From Erwinia mallotivora (GTDB taxonomy: Bacteria; Pseudomonadota; Gammaproteobacteria; Enterobacterales; Enterobacteriaceae), in NCBI RefSeq assembly GCF_000590885.1, contig NZ_JFHN01000026.1:1-64000 (forward strand): a stretch of DNA of 64,000 bases, in the 5' to 3' direction. The position numbers and the translations under genes are program-made. The notes under the pieces are model-generated. The model worked only from the letters and a program-made list of their open reading frames with translations, was not told the DNA's origin and ran no database searches. This document shows, piece by piece, positions 35,731-45,554 of this stretch. Position 1 is the stretch's first letter, and every line of letters starts with the position of its first letter.

Positions 35731-36606
35731 ATGGAAACTGCAATTATCAATATCTGGCCCACCGGTGACGCACCCGGTGCCAGTGATTCACAGGTGCAGC
35801 CGCAAATTATTGATTTAGCTGAAGCATTTCAGCCTCATGACCGTGTCGCCTCCGGCATACGCTGCCCGGAAATCGCTATCTGGTATCCGCAGGAGTCTAA
35901 CGGCGTGACGCTGCTGGTCGCCCCCGGCGGCGGATTCGAACGCATTATGATCGACAGAGAAGGTAGCGCCCTGGCGATGTTTTTTACCACCATGGGCTAC
36001 ACGCTGGCGGTGATGACCTACCGCTTACCGCAGGATGGACACCATGAAGGTGCGGATGCGCCGCTGGCTGATGCACAACGGGCCGTGAGGGTGCTGCGGC
36101 ATCGGGCGGCGCAGGGCCTGAATGGTAAACGCATCGTGATGATGGGCTTTTCTGCCGGGGGCTATGTGGCGGCCAGCGCAGGCACACGCTTTGCTGAAAA
36201 ACTCTATCCGGTACAGGATATTGCCGACTCCCTCTCAGCCAGGCCCGATGCGCTGGTTCTGCTTTATCCGGTAATCAGTATGCGGGAAGGACTGGCGCAT
36301 CCCGGCTCACGCCAGCGTCTGTTGGGGGAACACCCGACTCAGCAGGAGATTGACAACTGGTCAGTAGAAACCCGCGTCAGCGAGGAAACACCGCAAACCC
36401 TGCTGATTCATGCCGTTAACGATCAGGCCGTGCCGATCAACAACAGTATGCTGATGTTCAGTGCGCTGCGGGAGAAAAAGGTCGCCAGTGAACTGCATTT
36501 CTACGAGAAGGGCGGCCACGGCTTTGGCATTCGTAACGTCGCCGACCTGCCGCTGGCAAGCTGGCCGATGCTGGTCAATGAATGGCTGCGGGCGCGCAAG
36601 TGGTGA
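35731..36606 (+). CDS. alpha/beta-hydrolase, acetyl-esterase-like
   Basis: 291-residue serine hydrolase of the acetyl-esterase/BD-FAE type. It shows an oxyanion region LVAPGGGFERI near 65, nucleophile motif Gly-Phe-Ser-Ala-Gly near 135, acid in NDQAVPINNS near 230 and His in GGHGFG near 262. No signal peptide, so it is cytoplasmic. Related enzymes remove acetyl groups from plant polysaccharide fragments. I chose the ATG at 35731, with AGGAG five bases upstream; a reading 18 codons longer lacks such a site. It is absent from this place in E. coli. Confidence 0.82.
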   Translation: METAIINIWPTGDAPGASDSQVQPQIIDLAEAFQPHDRVASGIRCPEIAIWYPQESNGVTLLVAPGGGFERIMIDREGSALAMFFTTMGYTLAVMTYRLPQDGHHEGADAPLADAQRAVRVLRHRAAQGLNGKRIVMMGFSAGGYVAASAGTRFAEKLYPVQDIADSLSARPDALVLLYPVISMREGLAHPGSRQRLLGEHPTQQEIDNWSVETRVSEETPQTLLIHAVNDQAVPINNSMLMFSALREKKVASELHFYEKGGHGFGIRNVADLPLASWPMLVNEWLRARKW

Positions 36607-36629
36607 GAGATGAGACAGACCGATTCGCG

Positions 36630-36661
36630 CCACCCGGTCCCCTTGTAGCAGGACCGGGTGG
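36630..36661. terminator. hairpin between convergent esterase and yhjJ genes
   Basis: CCACCCGGTCC (36630-36640) pairs with GGACCGGGTGG (36651-36661), 11 perfect pairs, between two genes that end facing each other. There is no good T-run on either side, so termination strength is uncertain. Confidence 0.6.
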
Positions 36662-36669
36662 TCACGATG

Positions 36670-38163
36670 TTAATTGTGTGAAGCGGGAATATCAGACACT
36701 TCCGGTCTGGTTTCATCGAGGGTACTGGCAGGCGCTGGCGTGGTCGGCTGCATAATCTTCTGCCAGCTCTGTTGCAGCATCTGCATATCCGTTTCCGCTT
36801 CCCCCTGCGGCTGGATCAACACCATGGTCATATCCTGAGACAGCTGCTGGCGCAGCTCCTGGTTCATCATCTGCAACGTCAGGCCCGACAGGAAGTTCTG
36901 TCGCAGCTTCTGATACTGCTCAGGCGCGATATCCACCACGGCGTTCTGCTGCGAACGCAGGCGCTGGCTCATCAACACATCCGTATCGGTACGGGCATAG
37001 GTAGCAAACAGTTTGCTCAGCTCGGCGGTCTTTTGCGCCATCAGCGCGTCAAACTCTTCCTGCGGCAGACCGTTGTCGCGAATATTCGCCATCTCATGGG
37101 CCACCAGATTAAGATTACTGCCCAGCGTTGCGTTATCGGCATCGAGATTAATGGCGCACTGCGCACGCTGATAAAGCACGCGGCAGTCAAAACCTACCTG
37201 GACTTTCTGCGCTTTACTCTGGCTCAGCACACGCTGAACGTGCCAGAACAGCGCTTCACGCGCCAGGTCGCTTTGCCAGTAGCGTTGCAGATTTTGCGCA
37301 TCACGAATGGGTTGCCACGCCGCATCCCACACCAGCGACAGGCGATCCTGATTCAGGTTGCCATTCACCAGATTAACCGGCTGCGGAGGCAATGGCGGCA
37401 GCGTGGGTATCGGCGTCGGGGTGGTTCGCTTACCCTGCAACGGTGAAAATGCTTTGTTGATCTGTTCCACCAGACTGCGGCTGTCAACGTTGCCCACCAC
37501 AAACAGGGTCATCGCATCCGGGGTATACCACTGCTTATAAAAGGCGTTAAGTTTTTCCGGATCGACCGGCACGTCCGGAGGCGTCAGGGGGTCGTGCCCC
37601 AACAGCGGTGAACCTTTCAACCGGTAACGCCACCAGACATCCCGCGGATTGGCCGGCCAGCTGGCAATGGGGTCATCGGCATTCAGCGCCGTGCTGACGG
37701 TCTGTTGGTTGATGCTCATATCACCCACGGTGGCGGCCAGCCAGCTGAGCGCCTCTTTCAGCATTTCCGGACGGTTGTTTGGCAGACTGAGGGAATAAAG
37801 CGTGTAGTCATAAGAGGTTAACGCGGGCGGCTGCGGCCGATCCGGGTCGATACTTTGCTGCCACAGTGAACGCTGCTGCGCGGTATCCAGCTTTGCGTTA
37901 TGCACCAGTGCCAGACGTGGCAGTAAGTGGCTGTATCCGCTCTGCTGCGTATTTTCCATCAGCGAGCCGGTATTAACCATTAAACGAACTTCAACACGGT
38001 CGCTGGGACGCTGAGGCGTAGCCAGCACCTGCCAGCTGAAATCATTGTTGAGTTTTCCCTGCTGCCAGGCGGGATCGGGTTGCAGCGTTTCAGCCTGAAC
38101 CATACCGCAGGCAGCGGTCAGCAGTATTCCACCAACCAAAAGACGAATTCTGGTGCCCTGCAT
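36670..38163 (-). CDS. yhjJ: M16-like periplasmic protein YhjJ (inactive peptidase homologue)
   Basis: 497 residues with a signal peptide (about 1-24, cleaving at VQA). It has the two-lobed fold of zinc M16 peptidases (Gly-rich NTGSLMENTQQSGYSHLLPRLA near 66-88; QWYTPDAMTLFVVGNVD near 215), but the zinc motif HxxEH is replaced by a stretch around SHLLPRL, so it should not hydrolyse peptides. E. coli YhjJ is likewise degenerate. Position between kdgK and dctA supports orthology. Confidence 0.92.
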   Translation of the reverse strand: MQGTRIRLLVGGILLTAACGMVQAETLQPDPAWQQGKLNNDFSWQVLATPQRPSDRVEVRLMVNTGSLMENTQQSGYSHLLPRLALVHNAKLDTAQQRSLWQQSIDPDRPQPPALTSYDYTLYSLSLPNNRPEMLKEALSWLAATVGDMSINQQTVSTALNADDPIASWPANPRDVWWRYRLKGSPLLGHDPLTPPDVPVDPEKLNAFYKQWYTPDAMTLFVVGNVDSRSLVEQINKAFSPLQGKRTTPTPIPTLPPLPPQPVNLVNGNLNQDRLSLVWDAAWQPIRDAQNLQRYWQSDLAREALFWHVQRVLSQSKAQKVQVGFDCRVLYQRAQCAINLDADNATLGSNLNLVAHEMANIRDNGLPQEEFDALMAQKTAELSKLFATYARTDTDVLMSQRLRSQQNAVVDIAPEQYQKLRQNFLSGLTLQMMNQELRQQLSQDMTMVLIQPQGEAETDMQMLQQSWQKIMQPTTPAPASTLDETRPEVSDIPASHN

Positions 38164-38329
38164 GTGAACCCCTACTCAATCACAAACCAAAAAATAATCA
38201 CTGGCGGTCTTCAGCCTGCTGCTGTCGGCAGGGGCTGCTGTAAAAGAAAGAACAGCCTGTTAGACCACATCCCGGCGAGGAAGTCTCAGCGGAAAGTGAA
38301 AAATGATAAAATTGTTGGGGATTATTATG

Positions 38330-38368
38330 CAAATGCCCGCCGCGAGGGCAAGTCGCAGCGGGCATTTG
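38330..38368. terminator. hairpin after dctA
   Basis: CAAATGCCCGC (38330-38340) and GCGGGCATTTG (38358-38368) form an 11-base stem 32 bases past the dctA stop on the minus strand. The downstream side is AT-rich without a clean T-run, so it is a terminator-like or 3'-stabilising structure. Confidence 0.55.
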
Positions 38369-38399
38369 TCAGGATTTTTAGTGAATTAACCGCTTATCT

Positions 38400-39680
38400 T
38401 CAGATTTCAGACAGCTTTTTAGCCTTTCCTGAGGCAGAAAGCGTCTCATTCAGTTGCTTTTCATCCAGCTGATCGACCCACTTCGCCACGACCACCGTCG
38501 CCACACCATTACCAATCAGATTGGTCAGCGCACGTGCTTCGGACATAAAGCGGTCAATCCCCAGAATCAGCGCCAGTCCGGCCACCGGCAGATGACCGAC
38601 GGCAGACAGCGTCGCCGCCAGCACGATAAAGCCACTGCCGGTCACGCCTGCGGCTCCTTTCGAGGAGAGCAGCAGCACCACCAGCAGGGTTATCTGATGG
38701 AAAATATCCATATGGGCGTTGGTGGCCTGAGCAATAAATACCGCAGCCATGGTCAGATAAATCGAGGTGCCATCGAGGTTAAAAGAGTAACCGGTAGGGA
38801 TCACCAGGCCGACTACCGACTTTTTACAGCCCAGCTTTTCCATCTTGTCCAGCATACGTGGCAGTGCCGACTCCGACGAAGAGGTGCCCAGCACGATCAG
38901 CAGTTCTTCTTTTATGTAGGCAATAAATTTAAAGATATTAAAGCCGACCACGCGGGCGATTAATCCCAGTACAATCACCACGAACAGCACGCAGGTGATG
39001 TAGAAACAGATAATCAGCTGGCCGAGCTGTACCAGCGAGCCAACGCCATATTTACCGATGGTAAACGCCATCGCGCCGAAGGCACCAATCGGAGCCAGAC
39101 GCATAATCATATTGATGATGCCGAAGATGACGCGGGAGAAACTCTCGATAAAATTGAACACCAGCGTGCCTTTATCACCCATGCGATGCAGGGCAAAACC
39201 GAACAGAATGGCGAACAGCAACACCTGGAGAATATTGCCGCTGGCAAAGGCACCAATCACACTGCCCGGAATAATATCCAGCAGGAAGGGAATAATACCC
39301 TGCTGCTCCGCCTGCTGGGCATAGACAGCCACCGCTTTGGCATCCAGCGTGGCCGGATCGACATTCATCCCGGCACCCGGTTGCAGCACGTTAACCACCA
39401 CCAGACCGATAATCAGCGCGATGGTGCTGACAATCTCAAAATAGAGCAGCGCCACGGCACCGGTGCGCCCCACGGCTTTCATACTCTCCATTCCGGCAAT
39501 GCCGGTCACCACGGTACAAAAAATCACCGGGGCGATAATCATCTTGATCAGTTTTACAAAAGCATCGCCCAGCGGCTTCATCTGCGCGCCCAGTTCAGGC
39601 CAGAAATGGCCGAGCAGCACACCGATAGCGATAGCGGTTAAGACCTGGAAATAAAGACTTTTAAACAGAGACGTTTTCAT
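38400..39680 (-). CDS. dctA: C4-dicarboxylate:proton symporter DctA
   Basis: Aerobic uptake carrier for succinate, fumarate and malate, DAACS family, 426 residues. It has eight membrane segments and the two re-entrant loops with the Ser-rich [21 protein letters not shown] and the [22 protein letters not shown] motifs that bind substrate and cations. I chose the ATG at 39680, giving [13 protein letters not shown], the E. coli start. It is transcribed alone between hairpins, next to pdeK as in E. coli. Confidence 0.97.
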   Translation of the reverse strand: MKTSLFKSLYFQVLTAIAIGVLLGHFWPELGAQMKPLGDAFVKLIKMIIAPVIFCTVVTGIAGMESMKAVGRTGAVALLYFEIVSTIALIIGLVVVNVLQPGAGMNVDPATLDAKAVAVYAQQAEQQGIIPFLLDIIPGSVIGAFASGNILQVLLFAILFGFALHRMGDKGTLVFNFIESFSRVIFGIINMIMRLAPIGAFGAMAFTIGKYGVGSLVQLGQLIICFYITCVLFVVIVLGLIARVVGFNIFKFIAYIKEELLIVLGTSSSESALPRMLDKMEKLGCKKSVVGLVIPTGYSFNLDGTSIYLTMAAVFIAQATNAHMDIFHQITLLVVLLLSSKGAAGVTGSGFIVLAATLSAVGHLPVAGLALILGIDRFMSEARALTNLIGNGVATVVVAKWVDQLDEKQLNETLSASGKAKKLSEI

Positions 39681-39903
39681 AGCAATATCCGTTAACAGCT
39701 TAATGACGGGTGGGTTCGTTGTAGTTATCGTCAAACTTCAACGCAAACCTAACACCCTGTCAACCGAATTGATATAAATTGACACATTCTGAGCAGACCA
39801 GAATAACGTTTTAAGAGCTGAATCACTTCAGCTCCCGGCTGTACTCAGATAATCGGGCAGTGGTAACGGGAGAAAATGTCGTCCGGAGCAGGTTCAGCCT
39901 GCG

Positions 39904-41934
39904 TCAGCAATCCTGAAAGCGTTGATCTGTTGCGCTCTGAAGAGCGGCGAAGTATTTCTGATTGAAGGCCGCAACAGCAAGCGCTTCAGAATAAAGATAT
40001 CCCTGACCGATAAAGATACCCCGTGCCAGCAACCAGTCGCGCTGTTGCGGCGTTTCCACCCCTTCCGCTATCACGTCCAGCCTGATTATCTCGGCTATCG
40101 CTGCCACTATCTTCACCATCGTATCGTCATGGGGCAGTAAACAGACAAAGCTGCGGTCCATCTTTAACTTACTGATCGGCAGGGATTTAAACTGGCTGAG
40201 CCAGTTCAGATTGGCATAGCCCATGCCAAAGTCATCCAGCGCCACCGACACACCAAACTCCTGCAACTCGCCCAGCAGGCGTAGCGCCAGTTCCAGCTCT
40301 TCCACCTGTGCGGTTTCTGTAATTTCCAGCATCAGACTACCGGGTAAAATGCGGTGACGATCAATCAGGTCGCGTAGGTGCAGCACCATATCTGGCTCAC
40401 GCAGCTGCGCGGCAGAGAGGTTGACGCTGAGCGTCAGTTCTACCCCGGCTTTCTGCCAGGCCGCCAGTACCCGGCAGGACTCTTCAAATACCCAGCGTCC
40501 CAGCGAACCTATCACCCCAATCTCTTCCGCATTGACGATCAAATCCTCCGGTAGCGACCAGTTGCCATCCGGCTGGCGCATTCGCAACAGCGCCTCCGCG
40601 CCGACCAGCTGGCCGTTGCGCATATCCACCTGTGGTTGCAGAAACAGCGAAAATTTCTCTTCCGCCAGCCCCTGCAAGATATCGTGCTCCTGGGTCAGGC
40701 GCTTGTGCGCGCGCTCCATCATCGCCGGGTCGAAAAACAGGATCTGATTTTTACCCTGATGCCGGGCTGACATCATCGCTGACGCGGCGCGGCTGAGAAA
40801 ATCCTGGGCGCTGAGATGACTGTCATCGCGCTGGGCCAGGCCAATGCTGACATTGGGCCGCAGCTGCATTTGCGAAAGCGTCACCGGCTGATTCAGACGC
40901 AGCAACAGCAGGCGCGCCAGCCGCATCGCCCGAAACGGACTGTTGGCACGTCTGGCGAGCAGCACCAAATCGCTACCGGAGATCTGCCCAATGATGGTAT
41001 GACTGTCAATGCAGCCTTTGACTCTCTCCAGCAGCGTCAGTAACAGCGCGTCACGCTGTTCGTCCGCCACCACCCCATTCGCTTCCAGCAGCGTTTCGAT
41101 GCGCAGGATCAGCACGGTAAACGACTCATCGCCGGAGAGCGAATTAAGATGCTCATCCAGTAGCGCAAGAAACAGGGCTTTATTTGGCAGGTTGGTCAGG
41201 GCAACGCGGGTGGTCAGACGGCTCATTTCATCGTGCACCGCGCCGGCAATCTGTTGGTTGCGGTTATAGCTGCGGATAAGCACCCCCAGCTCATCATCAC
41301 GGTGGCGTTTCGGCAGGACCAGCTGGTGCGAGATGGCTTCCTGCGGCGGCAAATCCTGTAGCTCAGCGGCGATGGCTCTTAAAGGGCGGACAATCAGGCG
41401 GTTAATACACCAGCTGATGGACACCGAAAGGATCAGCGCCAGCAGCAGCCAGATGGTCACCATGGTGGACAGCGCGCTGAGAATAAACTGGTACACCCGC
41501 CAGGAATCCGCCTGCAACACCAGCAGCGCCAGCGGTTTCGGGTTCGACGGCTCCAGCGAATAAAGCGGCACGGTAATTTTCACCGGTAACTCAAACAGGC
41601 GGGCAACCAGCTCCGGCACCGGTCTGGTGGGTTCGAAATCCGTATGCAGCGCCTGCATCCCGCTGGGCAGCACCACTTCAGCCTGTGCCAGAATACCGGC
41701 GGGTTTCAGCGACGACAGAATCAATCCGGCCTGACTGATATCCGCCTTCAGAACCGCCCGGGACAATGGCTGACGCACGGTATGCGCGATATTTTCCATC
41801 TGCTGGGCATAGTCAATCCTGCGCTGCTGCACAAAATGGAAAAGTTGGATGACGATAAAAATACAGATAGTGACAGCTGCCACCCCTGAAACCGTCGCCA
41901 TCTGCTTTATCGTTAATGAACGACTGACGCGCAA
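39904..41934 (-). CDS. pdeK: cyclic-di-GMP phosphodiesterase PdeK (YhjK/HmsP-like)
   Basis: Membrane-bound GGDEF-EAL protein of about 676 residues. Two membrane helices (about 12-35 and 145-170) flank a periplasmic sensor, followed by a HAMP-like region, a degenerate GGDEF domain (GSDLV in place of GGDEF, so no cyclase activity expected) and an EAL domain with GAEALLRM, NLSAAQL, EITETAQ, DDFGMGYANL and IAEGVETPQQ, so phosphodiesterase activity is likely. It probably lowers local c-di-GMP near the cellulose synthase. I chose a TTG start at 41934: GGAGA stands six bases upstream and the product begins like E. coli YhjK. Confidence 0.93.
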   Translation of the reverse strand: MRVSRSLTIKQMATVSGVAAVTICIFIVIQLFHFVQQRRIDYAQQMENIAHTVRQPLSRAVLKADISQAGLILSSLKPAGILAQAEVVLPSGMQALHTDFEPTRPVPELVARLFELPVKITVPLYSLEPSNPKPLALLVLQADSWRVYQFILSALSTMVTIWLLLALILSVSISWCINRLIVRPLRAIAAELQDLPPQEAISHQLVLPKRHRDDELGVLIRSYNRNQQIAGAVHDEMSRLTTRVALTNLPNKALFLALLDEHLNSLSGDESFTVLILRIETLLEANGVVADEQRDALLLTLLERVKGCIDSHTIIGQISGSDLVLLARRANSPFRAMRLARLLLLRLNQPVTLSQMQLRPNVSIGLAQRDDSHLSAQDFLSRAASAMMSARHQGKNQILFFDPAMMERAHKRLTQEHDILQGLAEEKFSLFLQPQVDMRNGQLVGAEALLRMRQPDGNWSLPEDLIVNAEEIGVIGSLGRWVFEESCRVLAAWQKAGVELTLSVNLSAAQLREPDMVLHLRDLIDRHRILPGSLMLEITETAQVEELELALRLLGELQEFGVSVALDDFGMGYANLNWLSQFKSLPISKLKMDRSFVCLLPHDDTMVKIVAAIAEIIRLDVIAEGVETPQQRDWLLARGIFIGQGYLYSEALAVAAFNQKYFAALQSATDQRFQDC

Positions 41935-42089
41935 GCCTGTTCTCCGCAATGCTGAATGCCGCCACGCAGGCGGCAAAACTGTCCTGAGTATATATGATGG
42001 CAGGCGCTTGTTAAGTCATCCCTTAAGGAAGCATGCGCTGAGACGCGTTTTGGCTATGACCAGGCAACGTTAAATATCAGCACGTTAGC

Positions 42090-45000
42090 CTAATTGAAGT
42101 CGGCATACGGCGTTAACGGCTGCACGGGCATATCCAGATCACCCTGCCAGCCCGTCATCGAATAACGTACATAGAGTAAACCCTGGCTGGGAGTGTAATC
42201 TTTCGCCTGTTGCAGATCCACACCCGCGCCCAGCGTCCAGTGCGCACTGAGGCGTCTTTCCACCGCCGCCTGCACCGTGTAACCGAACCCGCTGCTGCTG
42301 CCGTCACTGCCCGTCGGGTTATCGCCAGTCAGCGAGGTATCAGAGAGGGGATAGCGCGGTTCGCCACGGCTGCGGGATTGTGACCATGACAGCGAGCCAC
42401 CGAGACTCCACGACCAGTTTTCGCTGCGCTGACGGTAAGTGAGCGGAATCGCCAGCGACTGGTAACGCTGTGGACTGTAATAGCCGCCCTGGCCCAGCGA
42501 ATAATCACTGAGATCGTGAGCGTAGTGCCACAGCATCGCGTTCAGCCCCACCGTCACCCGGCGATTATCTTCATTAATCAGCTTGTAGTAATAACCCGCC
42601 ATCAGCCGCTGACGGCTGTTGTCGCGGACATTTTCGCCGGTCAGCTGATGCGCGCCAAGGCTGGCCCACAGACCATTAGCCTCGCCACGATCGTAACTCA
42701 GGCCGATCTCGCCGCCGGTCGCCACCACGCCGCCCCAGCGTTTACCGCTGGCCTCTGCGGGGTCACGCGCCCCGGCATAGGCCAGTAACGAACTGGAAAC
42801 CGGCCTGCGTGATGCGGTGACCGACACGCCAACATCCTGAATACTGTCGTGCCAGGTCAGGCCACCGACCCAGTTAGTCACCTCAAAGCCCAGCGGCGTG
42901 GTGCCCAGATCCGCCGACCAGCGCTCGCTGTTGTAGCCAAGGCCAACGCTGGTGCCGTTCTGGTGCTGCCGGAAATCCCGGCGACAGACCGCATCCGTAC
43001 TGGCACAGGTGCCAAAGTTGTCGTCAATATTACCCTGCGCATTTCGCGAAAAAGTCCCGGCAGAGAGGGAGACATTATCCAGCCGCACAAAACCTTTGCC
43101 TGCCGCCAGCGGCGTCTCCAGCTGCATCATGGTGGTGTGGGCGGTGAAATCAGAGATACCGCCAGTGCCTTTGCTGCGGGAATAATCCTCCGCAATGGTC
43201 AGGGTGGTGTCCTGCTGCCGGGCAAGCGTGGCGGCATCGCTGCGGATACTCCGCTTCAGCCAGTCATCGGCCGGGTTATTGCGGGTCAACCGGGTAAGCG
43301 CCTGCTGATTTGTCGGTAGCGTATCGCTGATGCCACTGGCCAGCATCGCCCGGCCATAATCATCCTGCGCCGCAACCGGCTGCTGCTGGCTGGCGGCCAG
43401 CCGGGCGGCATCGCGAAACAGCAGCGCGCTGCCTGCGGAAGGCATCTCTTTTTCCGCCTGCGGTTTGAGGCGGCGATAAAGTGCCTGAGCATGGGCCGCA
43501 TCCCCGACCGCCAGCCAGGCCGCCGCCACCCGTCGTCCGGCATTGACACTCTCCGTCACCGTGGTTGGAGGCAGCGCCACCAGCCGCTGTCGGACCTGCG
43601 GCAGCTGCTTCAGCGCCAGCAGCGCGTCAATCTCCCCCAGTCTGGCGGTGGTGTTTTGCGGCTCAACCGCCAGCACCGCGCGATATCCATGAAGTGCGCG
43701 CTCACTGTCGCCCTGCGTCATCGCCCAGTCGGCGCGGGTAAGGGTAATCCGTGTGGATGCAGGTAGCGTGTCGAGCAGCGCGTCTGCCGCCGCCCGATCG
43801 CCTGCGGCATACAACCGTTCGGCGCGGGCAAGGCTCATCTCCATCATCAGGCGAGCGTGCAGATCGTTAAGATTTTGATCCCAGCGGGCGGTCGGCAGGC
43901 GATGCAGCTGGCGCAGAGCCTCGTCAGTGCGGTCACTGGCAGACAGATACAGCGCGTACGCATACACCTGGCTGGCATCCTCCGGTTTCCGTCTGGCCAG
44001 CGCGGCCATCAGACTATCCGCCGCCTGCCGCTCTCCCGTCTGACGCAGCGCGCCCGCCAGACGGTAATTCAGCCAGACGTCATCGGGCGTCGCCCGCTGT
44101 GCCTGTCGATACGTCGCGACCGCCTGCGGCCAGTTTCCGCTGGCGGCCAGCCGATCGCCTTCGGCGCTCAGCAGCGTATTGTTGAGCGTGACCAGCGTAT
44201 CGTTCAGCGCCCGCTTCTGTCTGGCGGGCAGGCTGTTTATAAAAGCCATCGCCCGTTGGGGTGACTGCTGTTGATACAGCGTCACCAGCCGTCTTAACGC
44301 GGTGATATTGGCAGCATCCATCCGCCATGCCTGGCGGTAATCCCGTTCGGCCTGCGCCGGATTTTTCTGCGCCAGCGCCACATCGCCCAGGCCAATTAAT
44401 GCATAGCCATCGCGTCCATCCAGCGCACGGGCCTGCTGATAATGCAGCGCGGCGCGGCGCAGATCGCCGACAGCCACGGCGCTGTCACCCTGAGCAATCG
44501 CCAGCCAGTAGAGATTTGAACGTTGCAGGCTGCGCCATTTGTCGATATCGGTGCCCTGCCCGTCGGCAGCAATCGCCCGCTGATACCAGACGCCGGCTTC
44601 GGCGCGGCGGTTGGCCCGTGAATAAGCCTGGCCCATCGCGCCCAGTAACAGCGGGTCATTGGGCGTGGCGTGCAGGGCGGCTCTTAATGCCGGAATCGCC
44701 GCGAGGCTCTGCCCGCGATCAATCATTGCCAGCCCGCGCAGACGTTGCTGGTAAGCCGGGTCGGCCAGCATTTTTTGAGCAGCGGCCAGCGCGGCCAGGC
44801 CATCCGCCTGCGGCTGGTCGCTGGTGAAGGTGGCAAGGTACTCCTTCAACGCCACCACCGTTTGCGGCGTGACCGGCTCAGACTGGATGGTTTTCAGCCA
44901 CAGCGCTGCGGCCTGGCGGCGGCCAGCAGGTTCGGCGGCCACCTGCTGCAACTGGCGTATAGCGGCCTGACGCTGGTCGCGGCTCAGCTGCATCCGGGCA

Positions 45001-45554
45001 ATGGCGAGGCGTACGCTGATACTGCCTGGCGCATCGCCATCCAGCGCCTGCAACTGTGCCAGCGCCAGCGACTGCTGACCAGGCAGACGCGCCACCAGCT
45101 GCCAGTACTCCAGCGCAATATCTGTGGCAGGAAAAACGCCGTGAAACTGCCGATCATAAGCGGCCCGCGCCTCCGCCAGCCGACCCGAAACCGCCAGCAG
45201 TCGGGCCTGCTGGAGTTGCTGTCTGCCCGCCGCGCTGGTCAGGCGGACCCCGGCCTGCGCCTGGCGGGTAATGGCTGAATCCGGCGAAATCGCCTCCAGC
45301 CGCGTCAGCAGCTGCCGCGCGCGATCCTGCTGGCCCTGATGCAACGCGAGGCGGATTTGCGCCGCGATAACCTGCGGATTATCCGGGGCAATTTTTTCCA
45401 GCCGGTAGAGCGACTGGCTGACCAGATCGTCGCGGTATACCGATTCACCGACCCGCACCTGTTGTAGCAGCCAGTCAACCGGCTGCACCATCTGTGGCGC
45501 GGCGAAGGTGGTCAGCGGCAGCAGCAGCAACCCGGTCAGCAGCGGATGCTTCAC
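42090..45554 (-). CDS. bcsC: cellulose export protein BcsC (first locus)
   Basis: Outer-membrane cellulose exporter with a periplasmic scaffold, 1154 residues. A signal peptide (about 1-18) leads into TPR repeats (about 25-770, Ala/Gln/Leu-rich pairs of helices), then a C-terminal 16-strand barrel (about 810-1154) opening with the family stretch AEDYSRSKGTGGISDFT. It starts at a GTG that overlaps the original bcsB stop (TAGTG). No bcsZ stands between bcsB and bcsC, unlike E. coli. Confidence 0.95.
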   Translation of the reverse strand: MKHPLLTGLLLLPLTTFAAPQMVQPVDWLLQQVRVGESVYRDDLVSQSLYRLEKIAPDNPQVIAAQIRLALHQGQQDRARQLLTRLEAISPDSAITRQAQAGVRLTSAAGRQQLQQARLLAVSGRLAEARAAYDRQFHGVFPATDIALEYWQLVARLPGQQSLALAQLQALDGDAPGSISVRLAIARMQLSRDQRQAAIRQLQQVAAEPAGRRQAAALWLKTIQSEPVTPQTVVALKEYLATFTSDQPQADGLAALAAAQKMLADPAYQQRLRGLAMIDRGQSLAAIPALRAALHATPNDPLLLGAMGQAYSRANRRAEAGVWYQRAIAADGQGTDIDKWRSLQRSNLYWLAIAQGDSAVAVGDLRRAALHYQQARALDGRDGYALIGLGDVALAQKNPAQAERDYRQAWRMDAANITALRRLVTLYQQQSPQRAMAFINSLPARQKRALNDTLVTLNNTLLSAEGDRLAASGNWPQAVATYRQAQRATPDDVWLNYRLAGALRQTGERQAADSLMAALARRKPEDASQVYAYALYLSASDRTDEALRQLHRLPTARWDQNLNDLHARLMMEMSLARAERLYAAGDRAAADALLDTLPASTRITLTRADWAMTQGDSERALHGYRAVLAVEPQNTTARLGEIDALLALKQLPQVRQRLVALPPTTVTESVNAGRRVAAAWLAVGDAAHAQALYRRLKPQAEKEMPSAGSALLFRDAARLAASQQQPVAAQDDYGRAMLASGISDTLPTNQQALTRLTRNNPADDWLKRSIRSDAATLARQQDTTLTIAEDYSRSKGTGGISDFTAHTTMMQLETPLAAGKGFVRLDNVSLSAGTFSRNAQGNIDDNFGTCASTDAVCRRDFRQHQNGTSVGLGYNSERWSADLGTTPLGFEVTNWVGGLTWHDSIQDVGVSVTASRRPVSSSLLAYAGARDPAEASGKRWGGVVATGGEIGLSYDRGEANGLWASLGAHQLTGENVRDNSRQRLMAGYYYKLINEDNRRVTVGLNAMLWHYAHDLSDYSLGQGGYYSPQRYQSLAIPLTYRQRSENWSWSLGGSLSWSQSRSRGEPRYPLSDTSLTGDNPTGSDGSSSGFGYTVQAAVERRLSAHWTLGAGVDLQQAKDYTPSQGLLYVRYSMTGWQGDLDMPVQPLTPYADFN

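Noticed and set aside
39681-39903. CRP site and strong promoter upstream of dctA
   Set aside because: A TTGACA-like element is present, but I could not find a matching -10 or a symmetric CRP site good enough to report.
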